Below are positions 53,412 to 61,994 of a DNA stretch of 64,000 nucleotides, one piece after another. The notes below the pieces were generated by a model. That model was not told where the DNA came from and did no database searches. It saw only the letters and a program-made list of their open reading frames with translations. This stretch comes from Alkalihalobacillus pseudalcaliphilus (GTDB lineage Bacteria > Bacillota > Bacilli > Bacillales > Bacillaceae_D). A program made the position numbers and the translations under genes. The DNA is taken from the NCBI RefSeq assembly GCF_028610675.1, contig NZ_JAQQWS010000002.1, positions 1 to 64,000 of the forward strand. Direction: 5' to 3'. The stretch's first letter is position 1. Each line of letters opens with the position of its first letter.

Positions 53412-54656
53412 TTAAGCCTTGCTCTCATCAAATCCTAAATCTGCGTCTTCTCGTTCTCTTTCATATCTATCAATGATGACCGCACAAGCTGAGTCACCTG
53501 TAACGTTAACTGCTGTTCGCATCATATCAAGAATTCGGTCAACAGCTAATACAAGCGTAATCCCCTCAACAGGTAAGCCAACTGAAGTCAATACCATCGC
53601 TAGCATTATCATACCTACGCCAGGAACACCTGCTGTACCGATACTCGCTAATGTTGCCGTTAAAATAATCGTTAATAGTTGTGTAAAATCTAATGATACG
53701 GCAAATACTTGTGCGATAAAGACAGTCGCAACAGCTTGCATGATTGCTGTACCATCCATATTAATCGTTGCCCCGAGTGGTACTACAAAGGAGGTTACTG
53801 GTTTAGATACACCTAGGTCTTGCTCAGTTACCTTCATTGCTGTTGGTAATGTAGCATTACTACTGGATGTACTAAATGCCACGGCCATAACTGGGAAGTA
53901 CTTTTTAAAGTGCTGAATCGGATTACGTTTACCTAGTAACCAAACAGCTCCACCGTATGTGATTACTGTGTGTAAGATTAATGCAATAATTATCGTCATC
54001 ATGTAAGCAATCATTGATTGAATGACACTTAAACCTAATTTACCGATCGCTGATGCAATTAAACCAAAAGCACCATAAGGAGCAAGTTTCATGGCAATAC
54101 CAACAAGGAACATCATAATCTCATTTCCTTGTTCTACGAGTTTGACAATGCCCTTTGTTTTATCACCTAAACGTGCCAGTGCTACACCAACTAGTAGTGC
54201 AAAGGCAATAATTTGTAACATTTCACCAGATGCCATTGCTTCAATAGGATTCTGCGGAATAATATTGAGAAGTGTATCCATAACAGGAGGTGCTTCCTGT
54301 GCTTGATAATCTTCTTCTAAATTACCCATTAGCCCCGGCTCACCTGGCTGGATTAAATAAGCCATTCCAATTGCTAATGACAACGCAATAACGGATGTTA
54401 CCATAAAATAAATAAGTGCCTTACCACCGATTCTACCTAAAGTCTTAGGGTCACCAAGACCAGCTGCCCCTAAAATAATGGAAAAGAAAACGAGTGGTAC
54501 AACAACCATCATAATTAAATTAAGAAAGATTTGTCCAAGTGGTGTTAATACGTATGTATCGACAGGCTCGAATAAGTTAGGTGCAAATAAGTTAAATCCT
54601 AACCCAACAAACACACCGACAATAAGTGCGATTATTATTTTTTTAGTTAAGCTCAT
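53412..54656 (-). CDS. Dicarboxylate/amino acid:cation symporter (SDF family)
   Basis: A 414-residue transporter of the glutamate/aspartate-dicarboxylate family (GltT/GltP/DctA), with eight helices and two re-entrant loops. The signature sequences STSSSNATLPTAMKV and GATINMDGTAIMQAVATVFI in the second half carry the ligand- and sodium-binding residues. It probably imports glutamate or aspartate with Na+ or H+; in an alkaliphile Na+ coupling is more likely. Stand-alone gene with its own terminator. Confidence 0.92.
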   Translation of the reverse strand: MSLTKKIIIALIVGVFVGLGFNLFAPNLFEPVDTYVLTPLGQIFLNLIMMVVVPLVFFSIILGAAGLGDPKTLGRIGGKALIYFMVTSVIALSLAIGMAYLIQPGEPGLMGNLEEDYQAQEAPPVMDTLLNIIPQNPIEAMASGEMLQIIAFALLVGVALARLGDKTKGIVKLVEQGNEIMMFLVGIAMKLAPYGAFGLIASAIGKLGLSVIQSMIAYMMTIIIALILHTVITYGGAVWLLGKRNPIQHFKKYFPVMAVAFSTSSSNATLPTAMKVTEQDLGVSKPVTSFVVPLGATINMDGTAIMQAVATVFIAQVFAVSLDFTQLLTIILTATLASIGTAGVPGVGMIMLAMVLTSVGLPVEGITLVLAVDRILDMMRTAVNVTGDSACAVIIDRYEREREDADLGFDESKA

Positions 54657-55050
54657 TTATAATCCCCTCTCCTACTGATGAATACTCATCCATAATAAAT
54701 TTAAAATCTTTACCCTTTATAAAGAAATATCAAACCAGTCATTTTCAGAAAAATTGTAAAATTAACTTATTTCAGGTAAATAAAGGAAGTCAAAACCTCA
54801 GACCACTGCTCTAAACCTCTTCCTAAAGCTTTCCATTTATTTTCTATTTTTTACTACATTTCTTAAAGTATGAATGCTATAAATTCCCTTCTGCTTACGC
54901 TTACATCTAAAATAAATAGACATAAGTCTATCAATTATGACATAATTATTCCGCATTCAACAAAATTTAAAAAGAGGCACCACTCATGATAACATACTTT
55001 ACTTTTCTTGAAAACCTTCTATACTTGAACACCCATAAAGCCTTGGGTTA
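54657..55050. other. Intergenic region between divergent symporter and lipL
   Basis: About 390 bp, AT-rich, no gene. Promoters for both flanking genes must lie here; only the lipL extended -10 is clear. Confidence 0.5.
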
Positions 55051-55059
55051 TGCTATAAT
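55051..55059 (+). promoter_or_regulatory. Extended -10 promoter of lipL
   Basis: TGCTATAAT, an extended -10 element (TGnTATAAT), 31 bp before the lipL start codon. No good -35 is present, as expected for extended -10 promoters. Confidence 0.55.
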
Positions 55060-55090
55060 ACAGAACTAGAATTTTAATTAGGAGAACGTT

Positions 55091-55909
55091 ATGATGCTTG
55101 ATTATCTTTCCCAAAATTGGCGTTTTATTGATCATTCTACTTTAGGCTTAAACGTCTCACCATTACATTCATTTGCTTACGATGATTCAATTTGCACATC
55201 GGTCGCACAATCATTAGTTCCCCCCACACTCCGTACATGGGTTCACCATGACACGGTTGTATTAGGGACACAGGATAGCCGATTACCGGTTATATCTGAT
55301 GGGTTAGAGTTACTTTCTGAAAATGGCTATGATTCTATTGTGCGAAATTCAGGTGGTTTAGCCGTCGTTTTAGATCAACATATTTACAATATCTCATTAA
55401 TTTTAAAAGAACATAAAGAACTATCAATAGATGGAGGCTACGAGCTTATGTATTCCTTAATTCGCTCCATGTTTCCTAAAGTGAAAGTAGAAGCAGGAGA
55501 AATTGTTGGTTCTTATTGCCCTGGTTCCTATGACCTTAGTGTAAAGGGGAGAAAATTTGCAGGCATATCGCAGCGAAGAATTCGAGGAGGTGTAGCGGTT
55601 CAAATTTACTTATGTGTTGCGGGAAGCGGTTCACAAAGAGCAGAACTTATCAAAAGCTTCTACACAAGGTCCGTTCAAGGTCAACCAACTAATTTTGAGT
55701 ATCCTCGAGTGCAACCTGAAACGATGGCTTCTCTCAGTGAATTAATCGGAGAACACTTGACGATGCAAGATGTTTCCTTTCGCTTATTACAAACGATGCA
55801 ACAACTAGGTGCCCATTTAAACATGGAAGGCCTTACCTCCTATGAACAAGAATTATTTATTAAAAACCTAACGAGAGTTAACGAACGGAATCAGAAATGT
55901 TTACCCTAA
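55091..55909 (+). CDS. lipL: Octanoyl-[GcvH]:protein N-octanoyltransferase (LipL)
   Basis: A 272-residue amidotransferase that moves octanoyl or lipoyl groups from GcvH to the E2 subunits of 2-oxoacid dehydrogenases in Bacillus lipoate assembly. The biotin/lipoate ligase fold shows VRNSGGLAVVLDQHIYN, the catalytic Cys at about residue 143 in VGSYCPGSYDLSVKGRKFAG, and ISQRRIRGGVAVQIYL. Size and locus (next to pta and hemQ) match B. subtilis ywfL. AGGAG precedes the ATG. Confidence 0.93.
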   Translation: MMLDYLSQNWRFIDHSTLGLNVSPLHSFAYDDSICTSVAQSLVPPTLRTWVHHDTVVLGTQDSRLPVISDGLELLSENGYDSIVRNSGGLAVVLDQHIYNISLILKEHKELSIDGGYELMYSLIRSMFPKVKVEAGEIVGSYCPGSYDLSVKGRKFAGISQRRIRGGVAVQIYLCVAGSGSQRAELIKSFYTRSVQGQPTNFEYPRVQPETMASLSELIGEHLTMQDVSFRLLQTMQQLGAHLNMEGLTSYEQELFIKNLTRVNERNQKCLP

Positions 55910-55918
55910 AAACACTAA

Positions 55919-55949
55919 AACCCCTCTACGATTTCATCATAAAGGGGTT
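55919..55949. terminator. Bidirectional terminator between lipL and pta
   Basis: Stem AACCCCT / AGGGGTT with inner ATGA-type pairing, between convergent genes and within 11 bp of both stop codons. Confidence 0.75.
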
Positions 55950-55960
55950 CTGAACGTTTA

Positions 55961-56950
55961 TTATTTCGCTACCTTTTGCGTAATAGCTTGCATTGCTGTA
56001 ATTAAAGAAAGTTTATACACATCTTGAACATTACATCCGCGTGATAAGTCATTTACTGGTTTATTTAAACCTTGTAAAATAGGGCCAATTGCATCATATC
56101 CACCTAATCTTTGAGCAATTTTATAACCTAAATTCCCTGACTCAAGACTCGGAAAGATAAAGACATTCGCTTGTCCTTGCAATGGTGAATCTGGTGCTTT
56201 CTTTTGTGCTACTGCCGGAACAAAAGCCGCATCAAATTGGAATTCCCCGTCAATGACTAAATCAGGACGAGTATTCTGTGCTAATTTTGTTGCTTCCGAT
56301 ACTTTCTGTGTTTCCATAGAAGAAGCAGAGCCCTTTGTTGAAAAGCTCAGCATAGCTACTTTTGGATCAATCCCAAAAACCTTTGCCGTTTCTGCTGTTG
56401 CAATCGCAATTTCAGCTAGCTCTTCACTGTTTGGAGATATATTGATCGCACAATCACCGAAGACAAACTTCTTATCGTCCTTAACCATAATAAAAACACC
56501 CGAAGTCCTTTTAATACCAGGCTGTGTCTTAATAATCTGTAAGGCTGGACGCACCGTATCACCCGTTGAATGGGCAGCGCCACTTACTAATCCATCTGCT
56601 AACCCCATATGGATAAGCATCGTACCAAAGTAATTCACATCTTTTAATTTCTCACGTGCCGACTCTTCCGTTTCCTTACCTTTACGGCGTTCAACAAACG
56701 AAGCAACCATTTCATCGATTTGAGGGTAATTGTACGGGTCTAATTGCTTAATACCACTCAAGTCAAATTGTAACTCCTGGGCCTTTGCTTCAACCTCTTC
56801 TTTTCTCCCAATTAAAATAGGTTTAACAACTTGGTCTTTTTCTAATAAAACCGCTGCTTCCATCACTCTTTCGTCTGTTGCTTCTGGAAGAACGATTGTT
56901 GGTTGGTGTTCTTTTACTTGTTCTTTAATTCCACTAAATAGGTCGCTCAT
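55961..56950 (-). CDS. pta: Phosphate acetyltransferase
   Basis: A 329-residue enzyme converting acetyl-CoA and phosphate to acetyl phosphate for overflow metabolism. It starts MSDLFSGIKEQVKEHQ, with TIVLPEATDERVMEAAVLLE, SGAAHSTGDTVRPALQIIKT and the CoA/phosphate motif FSTKGSASSMETQKVSEATK. ATG 56950 follows GGAGG by 7 nt; an in-frame TTG six bases upstream is too close. A candidate cre site 126 bp upstream suggests CcpA activation, as in B. subtilis. Confidence 0.96.
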   Translation of the reverse strand: MSDLFSGIKEQVKEHQPTIVLPEATDERVMEAAVLLEKDQVVKPILIGRKEEVEAKAQELQFDLSGIKQLDPYNYPQIDEMVASFVERRKGKETEESAREKLKDVNYFGTMLIHMGLADGLVSGAAHSTGDTVRPALQIIKTQPGIKRTSGVFIMVKDDKKFVFGDCAINISPNSEELAEIAIATAETAKVFGIDPKVAMLSFSTKGSASSMETQKVSEATKLAQNTRPDLVIDGEFQFDAAFVPAVAQKKAPDSPLQGQANVFIFPSLESGNLGYKIAQRLGGYDAIGPILQGLNKPVNDLSRGCNVQDVYKLSLITAMQAITQKVAK

Positions 56951-57075
56951 GACCAAACCTCCTATACATCATATACATGTCTTTGTATATGCCTCATATT
57001 AACAGGATAACTTGCTTCTTTTAAAAAGAAAACCTTCTTGCACGATGTTGATTCAAAGTAAAAATTTTTCAAAAA

Positions 57076-57091
57076 TAGAAAGCGTTTTAAT
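57076..57091. promoter_or_regulatory. Candidate catabolite-responsive element (cre) upstream of pta
   Basis: TAGAAAGCGTTTTAAT matches the cre consensus WTGNNARCGNWWWCAW at all but two of the specified positions. It is about 126 bp before the pta start, in the region where CcpA activates pta in B. subtilis. No other clear element is seen in the 56951-57371 gap. Confidence 0.5.
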
Positions 57092-57371
57092 TGGGCATAT
57101 TTACGTTAAATACCATCTACATCTAGTTCCCACTTGCCATATAGATTGAAATTACACTTATAGGTTTTAGTCTTTCCATTAAAATCATACTTCCCTCTCT
57201 TTTATTTTACTTGTTACTTATGGGAATAACTTGAATGAATTTAAAAATTTTGTGAAGTTATGAACAATGTCACTTTTTTATAGGCATTGTGATTTCATTC
57301 TGTGCTTTAGTTTATGGTATGATACAAGGGAATTAGGTTGATACTATTGTTCATTAAAGGAGTGTTACATA

Positions 57372-58124
57372 ATGATTGAAGCAGCTAAAACTCTTGATGG
57401 TTGGTATTGTTTACATGATTTCCGCACAATGAACTGGCCAGCATGGAAAACGTTAAATACAGAAGAACAACAACAAATAGTACGCGAGTTCGAGGAAACT
57501 CTCTCAAAATGGGAAGATGTCGAAGCTAACGGTGAAGGTAGCCATGCCGTCTATTCCATCGTTGGTCAAAAGGCAGATTTAATGCTCGTTCTTTTACGTC
57601 CTACAATGAAGGAACTGAACGAAATTGAGCGTGCTTTTAATAAAACTCGTTTAGCAGAATTCACGATACCTGCTTACTCGTATGTGTCGGTTGTTGAGCT
57701 CAGTAATTATATAGCGGGCGAAAGTAATGAAGACCCTTATCAAAACCCACATGTGCGTTCTAGACTTTATCCACAATTACCAAAAGCAGAGCATGTATGT
57801 TTCTATCCAATGGATAAACGTCGTGATTACGACGCTAACTGGTATATGCTCCCGATGGATGAACGCAAAGAGTTAATGCGTAGCCACGGCTTGATCGGTC
57901 GTAGCTATGCCGGCAAAGTAAAACAAATGATTACAGGCTCGGTTGGTTTTGATGATTGGGAATGGGGCGTCACTCTCTTTGCCGAAGATGTTTTACAGTT
58001 TAAAAAGCTTATTTATGAGATGAGATTCGATGAAGTTTCTGCTCGTTATGCAGAATTCGGTTCATTTTATGTCGGAAACATCCTCAAAAAAGAAGAACTT
58101 CAACAATTCTTTTACCACATCTAA
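57372..58124 (+). CDS. hemQ: Coproheme decarboxylase HemQ
   Basis: A 250-residue chlorite-dismutase-family enzyme that decarboxylates coproheme to haem b in the coproporphyrin-dependent pathway of Gram-positive bacteria. The reactive Tyr145 lies in HVCFYPMDKRRDYDANWYML and the proximal haem ligand is His172 (MRSHGLIGRSYAGKVKQMIT), both at the positions known in Staphylococcus and Geobacillus HemQ. Locus matches B. subtilis ywfI. A TATGAT -10-like box lies about 55 bp upstream of the start. Confidence 0.95.
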   Translation: MIEAAKTLDGWYCLHDFRTMNWPAWKTLNTEEQQQIVREFEETLSKWEDVEANGEGSHAVYSIVGQKADLMLVLLRPTMKELNEIERAFNKTRLAEFTIPAYSYVSVVELSNYIAGESNEDPYQNPHVRSRLYPQLPKAEHVCFYPMDKRRDYDANWYMLPMDERKELMRSHGLIGRSYAGKVKQMITGSVGFDDWEWGVTLFAEDVLQFKKLIYEMRFDEVSARYAEFGSFYVGNILKKEELQQFFYHI

Positions 58125-58223
58125 TTAGCCCTACAACAAGGACGGTTCATGGATTAACATGAACCGCCTTTTATATGCTCTCACCTTTCATTTACTATTC
58201 CCGGATTACCTGTTGACAAACAT

Positions 58224-58371
58224 ATTAGTGGAGACTCCCGTGAGAGATAGTGGCAGAGCTGAGATTCAGCGGCGTAGCCGATAAGCTTAGCGTCATGTGA
58301 ATGTCTTGGAGCATGATTTTAAATAGCGGCGAGCAAAGCTCCGCATATGAGTATTAGCACCAACTTTCATA
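58224..58371 (-). repeat. Dispersed structured repeat, copy D (truncated)
   Basis: Reverse-strand copy beginning TATGAAAGTTGGTGCTAA (from 58371) and running through ATATGCGGAGC, CATGCTCC, GGCTACGCCG and CACGGGAGTCTCCAC. It lacks the 62-nt 3' module. Its nested stems are more decayed than in copies A-C. It lies between hemQ and cwlJ. Confidence 0.8.
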
Positions 58372-58402
58372 CAAAATCATAAAAAAATCTACAAGAAATG
58401 AA

Positions 58403-58431
58403 TCATAGTCTTGCACGTTTAGACATATAGT
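58403..58431 (+). promoter_or_regulatory. Candidate sigma-E promoter of cwlJ-gerQ
   Basis: TCATAGT (58403-58409), a 14-bp spacer and CATATAGT (58424-58431), which matches 6 of 8 bases of the sigma-E -10 CATACAAT. The spacing is right for mother-cell promoters, which drive these genes in B. subtilis, but the -35 is weak. Confidence 0.3.
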
Positions 58432-58492
58432 GGAGTAAATATGTTTTATTAGACATCTATCATGTAATTCATGTTGATTTTGGAGGTGACCA

Positions 58493-58924
58493 ATGGCGGT
58501 TATAAAAGCTTCCTCAAGTGATATAGATATTTTAGCACGTCTCATGCGAGCAGAGGCTGAAGGTGATGGAGAACTCGGCATGCTGAATGCTGGTAATGTC
58601 ATGGTGAATCGAGTTCGAGCGAATTGTTTGGATTTCGAAAATATCCGCTCAATACCAGATATGGCTTACCAATCACCTGGTGGATTTGAGGCAGTTCAAA
58701 AAAGTTATTTTTATCAGCAGGCTCGTGAACGGGATCGGAAATTAGCTAGAAGAATGGTTAACGGTGAGAGAGTCAACCCCGCAGAATTTGCCTTGTGGTT
58801 TTTTCGACCAGACGGCCCATGCCCTGCAGAGTGGTGGGGACAGTGGAATTCCGGAAGATATAAAGCACACTGTTTCTACACCCCACTCGCTTCAGACTGT
58901 GAAGAGGTTTATAACACATTTTAA
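58493..58924 (+). CDS. cwlJ: Spore cortex hydrolase CwlJ
   Basis: A 143-residue SleB-like cell wall hydrolase without signal peptide, made in the mother cell and placed in the spore coat. It degrades cortex during germination and is activated by Ca-dipicolinate. Visible blocks: ILARLMRAEAEGDGELGMLN with the catalytic Glu, AGNVMVNRVRANC, and GRYKAHCFYTPLASDCEEVY. GGAGG lies upstream of the ATG. It precedes gerQ by 35 bp, the pairing found in the B. cereus group. Confidence 0.95.
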   Translation: MAVIKASSSDIDILARLMRAEAEGDGELGMLNAGNVMVNRVRANCLDFENIRSIPDMAYQSPGGFEAVQKSYFYQQARERDRKLARRMVNGERVNPAEFALWFFRPDGPCPAEWWGQWNSGRYKAHCFYTPLASDCEEVYNTF

Positions 58925-58959
58925 TAAGTCTCGAATAATCAAAGGCTAAAGGAGTGATT

Positions 58960-59433
58960 ATGTTGTATCAACAGCAATGGCCAGGTTCTTATCCTCAATT
59001 TTCTCAAGAAGGGTTTCAATCACAAGGGTTTCAAGGACAACAGCAAGTTCAACAACCACAATCACAGAGCTTTTCAGCGTCGAATTATCAAGTCCCTGGA
59101 TTTGTTTTACAACAGCAAAATACTAGTCCAGGAAGTATGTTGCCGTTAGAACAATCCTTTATTGAAAATATTCTACGGTTAAATCGTGGAAAAATAGCTA
59201 GCTTTTATATGACCTTTGAAAATAATAGTGAATGGAATGCAAAAGTTTTCAGAGGAAGAATTGAAGAAGCTGGTAGAGACCATATCGTTGTCAGCAACCC
59301 TGAAAACGGCGAATATTATTTACTATTAATGGTCACTCTTGATTATGTTACCTTTGATGAACCGATTGAATACTCTTATCCATTCGGTGGAAATGCAGGA
59401 GGTCAGGCTTTAACACAATATAGTCCTAGATAA
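58960..59433 (+). CDS. gerQ: Spore coat protein GerQ
   Basis: A 157-residue coat protein needed for CwlJ localisation and crosslinked by transglutaminase in the coat. It has a Gln-rich N-terminal third (QGFQSQGFQGQQQVQQPQSQ) and a conserved C-terminal domain: LPLEQSFIENILRLNRGKIA, then MTFENNSEWNAKVFRGRIEE and VTFDEPIEYSYPFGG. ATG 58960 is 5 nt after GGAG; a GTG six bases upstream overlaps it. Co-transcribed with cwlJ, its functional partner. Confidence 0.93.
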   Translation: MLYQQQWPGSYPQFSQEGFQSQGFQGQQQVQQPQSQSFSASNYQVPGFVLQQQNTSPGSMLPLEQSFIENILRLNRGKIASFYMTFENNSEWNAKVFRGRIEEAGRDHIVVSNPENGEYYLLLMVTLDYVTFDEPIEYSYPFGGNAGGQALTQYSPR

Positions 59434-59470
59434 ACAACCCGTAAGGCAGAAATGCCTTACGGGTTGTTTT
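59432..59470. terminator. Bidirectional terminator between gerQ and ywdK
   Basis: Perfect 17-bp stem AAACAACCCGTAAGGCA / TGCCTTACGGGTTGTTT with a 3-nt loop; one of the strongest hairpins in the window. Confidence 0.95.
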
Positions 59471-59474
59471 ACTT

Positions 59475-59849
59475 TCATAAATTCTTTGTTACGGCTACCC
59501 CTATTAGAATCCAACCTAGAATAAAGGCCACTCCACCTAACGGCGTGATGGCACCTAACTTTGTAATCCCTGTTAAAGCCATAGCATATAAGCTGCCCGA
59601 GAAAAAGATAATTCCAATGAAGAAGCTCCAACCCGCAACAGTTAATAATTGATTTGATGCCATTTTTAATGCTAATAATCCAACAACTATTATGCCAATA
59701 CCATGAATCATATGATATTGCACACCTGTTTGGTAATTTTTTAGCATTCTCTCTGTAATCTTACCTTCTAGCCCATGTGCCCCAAAAGCTCCAATGGCAA
59801 CGACAAGAGCCATGATAATACTTCCCATCAATAAAAATAACTTGGCCAT
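59475..59849 (-). CDS. DUF423 membrane protein (YwdK-like)
   Basis: A 124-residue four-helix membrane protein of the DUF423 family. Starts MAKLFLLMGSIIMALVVAIG with AFGAHGLEGKITERMLKNYQ, then TGVQYHMIHGIGIIVVGLLA and GSLYAMALTGITKLGAITPL, all family hallmarks. Function unknown. Position matches B. subtilis ywdK beside gerQ (ywdL). Monocistronic between the gerQ terminator and the GNAT gene. Confidence 0.92.
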   Translation of the reverse strand: MAKLFLLMGSIIMALVVAIGAFGAHGLEGKITERMLKNYQTGVQYHMIHGIGIIVVGLLALKMASNQLLTVAGWSFFIGIIFFSGSLYAMALTGITKLGAITPLGGVAFILGWILIGVAVTKNL

Positions 59850-59974
59850 GTTATATTACTCCTATCTAAATGACTTTCCTCTATTCTAAATTTTTAAAAC
59901 GAGAAAATCCACTTTTTATCTTATATAATAGATGGACATCCACCATTCTATTATTGTTTAAAGGAGTGAATATA

Positions 59975-60592
59975 TTGACAAACGTGAAGATTAGACCTTA
60001 TACCCTAGCGGATTTTGAAGGGTTACTAGCTGTGCAAAAAGAAGCATTTCCCCCTCCATTTCCTGAAGAGTTATGGTGGTCTAAATCTCAAATCTCCTCG
60101 CATATCGAGACATTTCCAGAAGGTAGCTTATTAGCGGAAATAAACGGGGTTATTGTTGGTTCAGCAACATCTTTAATAGTCCAATACGACGGGTCACCTC
60201 ACACTTGGGAAGAAGTCGCTGACAATGGCTATATTAAAAAAAGCCATAACCCAAATGGTGACAGTTTATATGGTATTGATGTTTGTGTGAAACCTAGCTA
60301 TCGAGGGCAAGGTGTGGCCGCAGCTTTATATGAAGCTAGAAAAGAATTAGTTCAACAACTAAATCTAAAAAGATTTATCGCTGGCTGTAGAATACCAAAC
60401 TATCACCATCATGCTCAAGAGCTTGATGTAAATACCTATGTTCAGAAAGTAGTGAAGGGAGACATTCATGATCTCGTCCTTACATTTATGTTAAAACAAG
60501 GACTGACTCCGCTACAGACTCTAGCCGATTATTTAGATGATGATGAATCGTGTCATTATGGTGTACTTGTAGAATGGCAACCCTCTAAGTGA
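59975..60592 (+). CDS. GNAT-family N-acetyltransferase
   Basis: A 205-residue acetyltransferase. The acetyl-CoA-binding motif A is GIDVCVKPSYRGQGVAAALYE (the RGQGVA pyrophosphate loop), after VKIRPYTLADFEGLLAVQKE at the N terminus. The substrate is unknown. TTG 59975 is 8 nt after AAAGGAG, and the N terminus of the mature family begins there; the open frame to 59870 has no site. Stand-alone gene. Confidence 0.82.
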   Translation: MTNVKIRPYTLADFEGLLAVQKEAFPPPFPEELWWSKSQISSHIETFPEGSLLAEINGVIVGSATSLIVQYDGSPHTWEEVADNGYIKKSHNPNGDSLYGIDVCVKPSYRGQGVAAALYEARKELVQQLNLKRFIAGCRIPNYHHHAQELDVNTYVQKVVKGDIHDLVLTFMLKQGLTPLQTLADYLDDDESCHYGVLVEWQPSK

Positions 60593-60594
60593 TC

Positions 60595-60645
60595 AAAAAA
60601 CAGTGGAAACATGCTCAAGGTAAAGAGCTACTCCACTGCTTTTTC
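60595..60645. terminator. Bidirectional terminator between the GNAT gene and ywdI
   Basis: Stem CAGTGGA / TCCACTG flanked by AAAAAA and TTTTT, in the 66-bp gap between convergent genes. Confidence 0.75.
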
Positions 60646-60658
60646 TTATAATAGTAAA

Positions 60659-60970
60659 TTAAAAATCTAATAGGTTACCTAAGTTACCCTCATTATTTTT
60701 TGTAGTCCCTCGATGGTCTTGCACGACAGCCGTTTCAGGACTTGGTGATGTTTGAATTTGTTGATAGCTTGGATACACCACTTTTTCAACTGGTGGCTGT
60801 TGTCTGTCTACTCTAGTGAAGGTATTGTCGTTTTTGAAAAGCTGACAATAGGCTTCTATAGCTGAAATGGCTTCAATGACGTGCTGCGTATTCTTTTGTT
60901 CGTTTGCTTGTTCTAGTCTTTGTATTTGTTCTTTCATATGGTTAATAACAATTTGTGTTGATATGTTCAT
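60659..60970 (-). CDS. YwdI-like DUF5327 protein
   Basis: A 103-residue small protein. The N-terminal helix MNISTQIVINHMKEQIQRLE and AISAIEAYCQLF are the conserved DUF5327/YwdI core; the C-terminal half is polar and low in complexity, ending NLGNLLDF. Function unknown. ATG 60970 has a strong GGGAGG upstream; the open frame continues to 61177 only because the repeat DNA lacks stops. Confidence 0.82.
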   Translation of the reverse strand: MNISTQIVINHMKEQIQRLEQANEQKNTQHVIEAISAIEAYCQLFKNDNTFTRVDRQQPPVEKVVYPSYQQIQTSPSPETAVVQDHRGTTKNNEGNLGNLLDF

Positions 60971-61038
60971 GTGATCGGCCTCCCTACAAAGACATCTTAT
61001 CATATGTTTGGGAGAGGGAGAAATAATCCTAGGTTTTG

Positions 61039-61240
61039 TATGAAAGTTACTTATGGGCGATAGTTTGTGCCGTGAAGTTAGCTCGTCATCCATCTCGCGA
61101 TAAATGATCTTAGTAGGACAGTGCACCCTGTTTATACAGGCTGACTCCTGATGGTGATCGAGTTGTAAACGGGCCAACAGTTTGAACAGTCACCACTACG
61201 TTCATCTTTGTTGGTGGCGAAGTGAATGGGGTTTCGCCAT
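61039..61240. repeat. Dispersed repeat, type II module plus hairpin core
   Basis: TATGAAAGTTACTTATGGGC, then GATAGTTTGTGCCGTGAAG, TTAGCTCGTCATCC and TAGTAGGACAGTG as in the 46304 copy. It continues to a hairpin core TTTGTTGGTGGCGAA / TTCGCCATGG at 61206-61241. The right border TATGAAAGT is missing, so it is truncated. Confidence 0.75.
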
Positions 61241-61257
61241 GGCGTTGCAGACCCTCC

Positions 61258-61989
61258 TCATTTAGTTTTTGCTAAGTAGATATAAATGTCGCGTAGGCAG
61301 TGGAAACCCATTTGTTCTGCTTTGATTAGATTCTGTTTCCAGAGCTCCGCGGTTATTTTGGCATCCTCTAAAGCATGATGCCTTTTAATCACAGGTATAT
61401 CATAATAGCGACAACAATCTTCAAGCGTTACAAGTTGTTCTGAAGGTAGGACGACTTTTGTTAAAAAGGCTGTATCCACTAAACGATGTTGAAAAGTAGT
61501 ACGTAAAGTTTGCCAAGTTGCATGTGACATAAATTTCTTTTCATGACTAGCATGATGAGCAACCAATGTTGTCCCGCCGACAAATTGATAAAACTCAGTT
61601 AGTACGTCCAATAACGGTGGTGACTGCTCTAATTCCTCCATCGTTAATCCCGTTAATTGTAATACATCGTCAGAAACAGGCTTTAGAGGTTGAATCGTTG
61701 AATAAAAGATATCCTCATTCAAAATTTCGATTCCTTGCATCTTGATCGCACCCACTGATAAAATTCTGTCACCGTGATCGGGATAAAATCCGCTCGTTTC
61801 TAGATCAAAAATAATAAAAGGCAATTCCTTAAAAGGTTTATCAAGAGCATCCTCATTTTTTAACTCTTTTTGGATTTGTCGTAAATGAGACATTTGTTGA
61901 GTAAAGGAGCGTTGCTGTGTCGAAGTGTAAATACTTGGACTCAGTTTTGATGAAAGTTGTTTCATCAACTGAATCATATGGTTCATCAT
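61258..61989 (-). CDS. DnaQ-like 3'-5' exonuclease (DEDDh family)
   Basis: A 243-residue protein with an N-terminal 50-residue helical extension and a DEDDh exonuclease domain. ExoI is FIIFDLETSGFYPDHGDRIL (Asp, Glu), ExoII is in LVAHHASHEKKF, and ExoIII is HHALEDAKITAEL (His, Asp). It could trim DNA or RNA; it lacks polymerase or UvrC partners. It is the third gene of an amt-DUF294-exonuclease operon, 5 bp after the DUF294 gene. DUF294 and DnaQ-like genes are often paired in bacteria. Confidence 0.88.
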   Translation of the reverse strand: MMNHMIQLMKQLSSKLSPSIYTSTQQRSFTQQMSHLRQIQKELKNEDALDKPFKELPFIIFDLETSGFYPDHGDRILSVGAIKMQGIEILNEDIFYSTIQPLKPVSDDVLQLTGLTMEELEQSPPLLDVLTEFYQFVGGTTLVAHHASHEKKFMSHATWQTLRTTFQHRLVDTAFLTKVVLPSEQLVTLEDCCRYYDIPVIKRHHALEDAKITAELWKQNLIKAEQMGFHCLRDIYIYLAKTK

Positions 61990-61994
61990 CTTCG

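Noticed and set aside
59870..59974. N-terminal extension of the GNAT acetyltransferase
   Set aside because: The TTG at 59975 has a well-placed AAAGGAG and begins at the family's normal N terminus; the 35 extra codons cover the promoter region.
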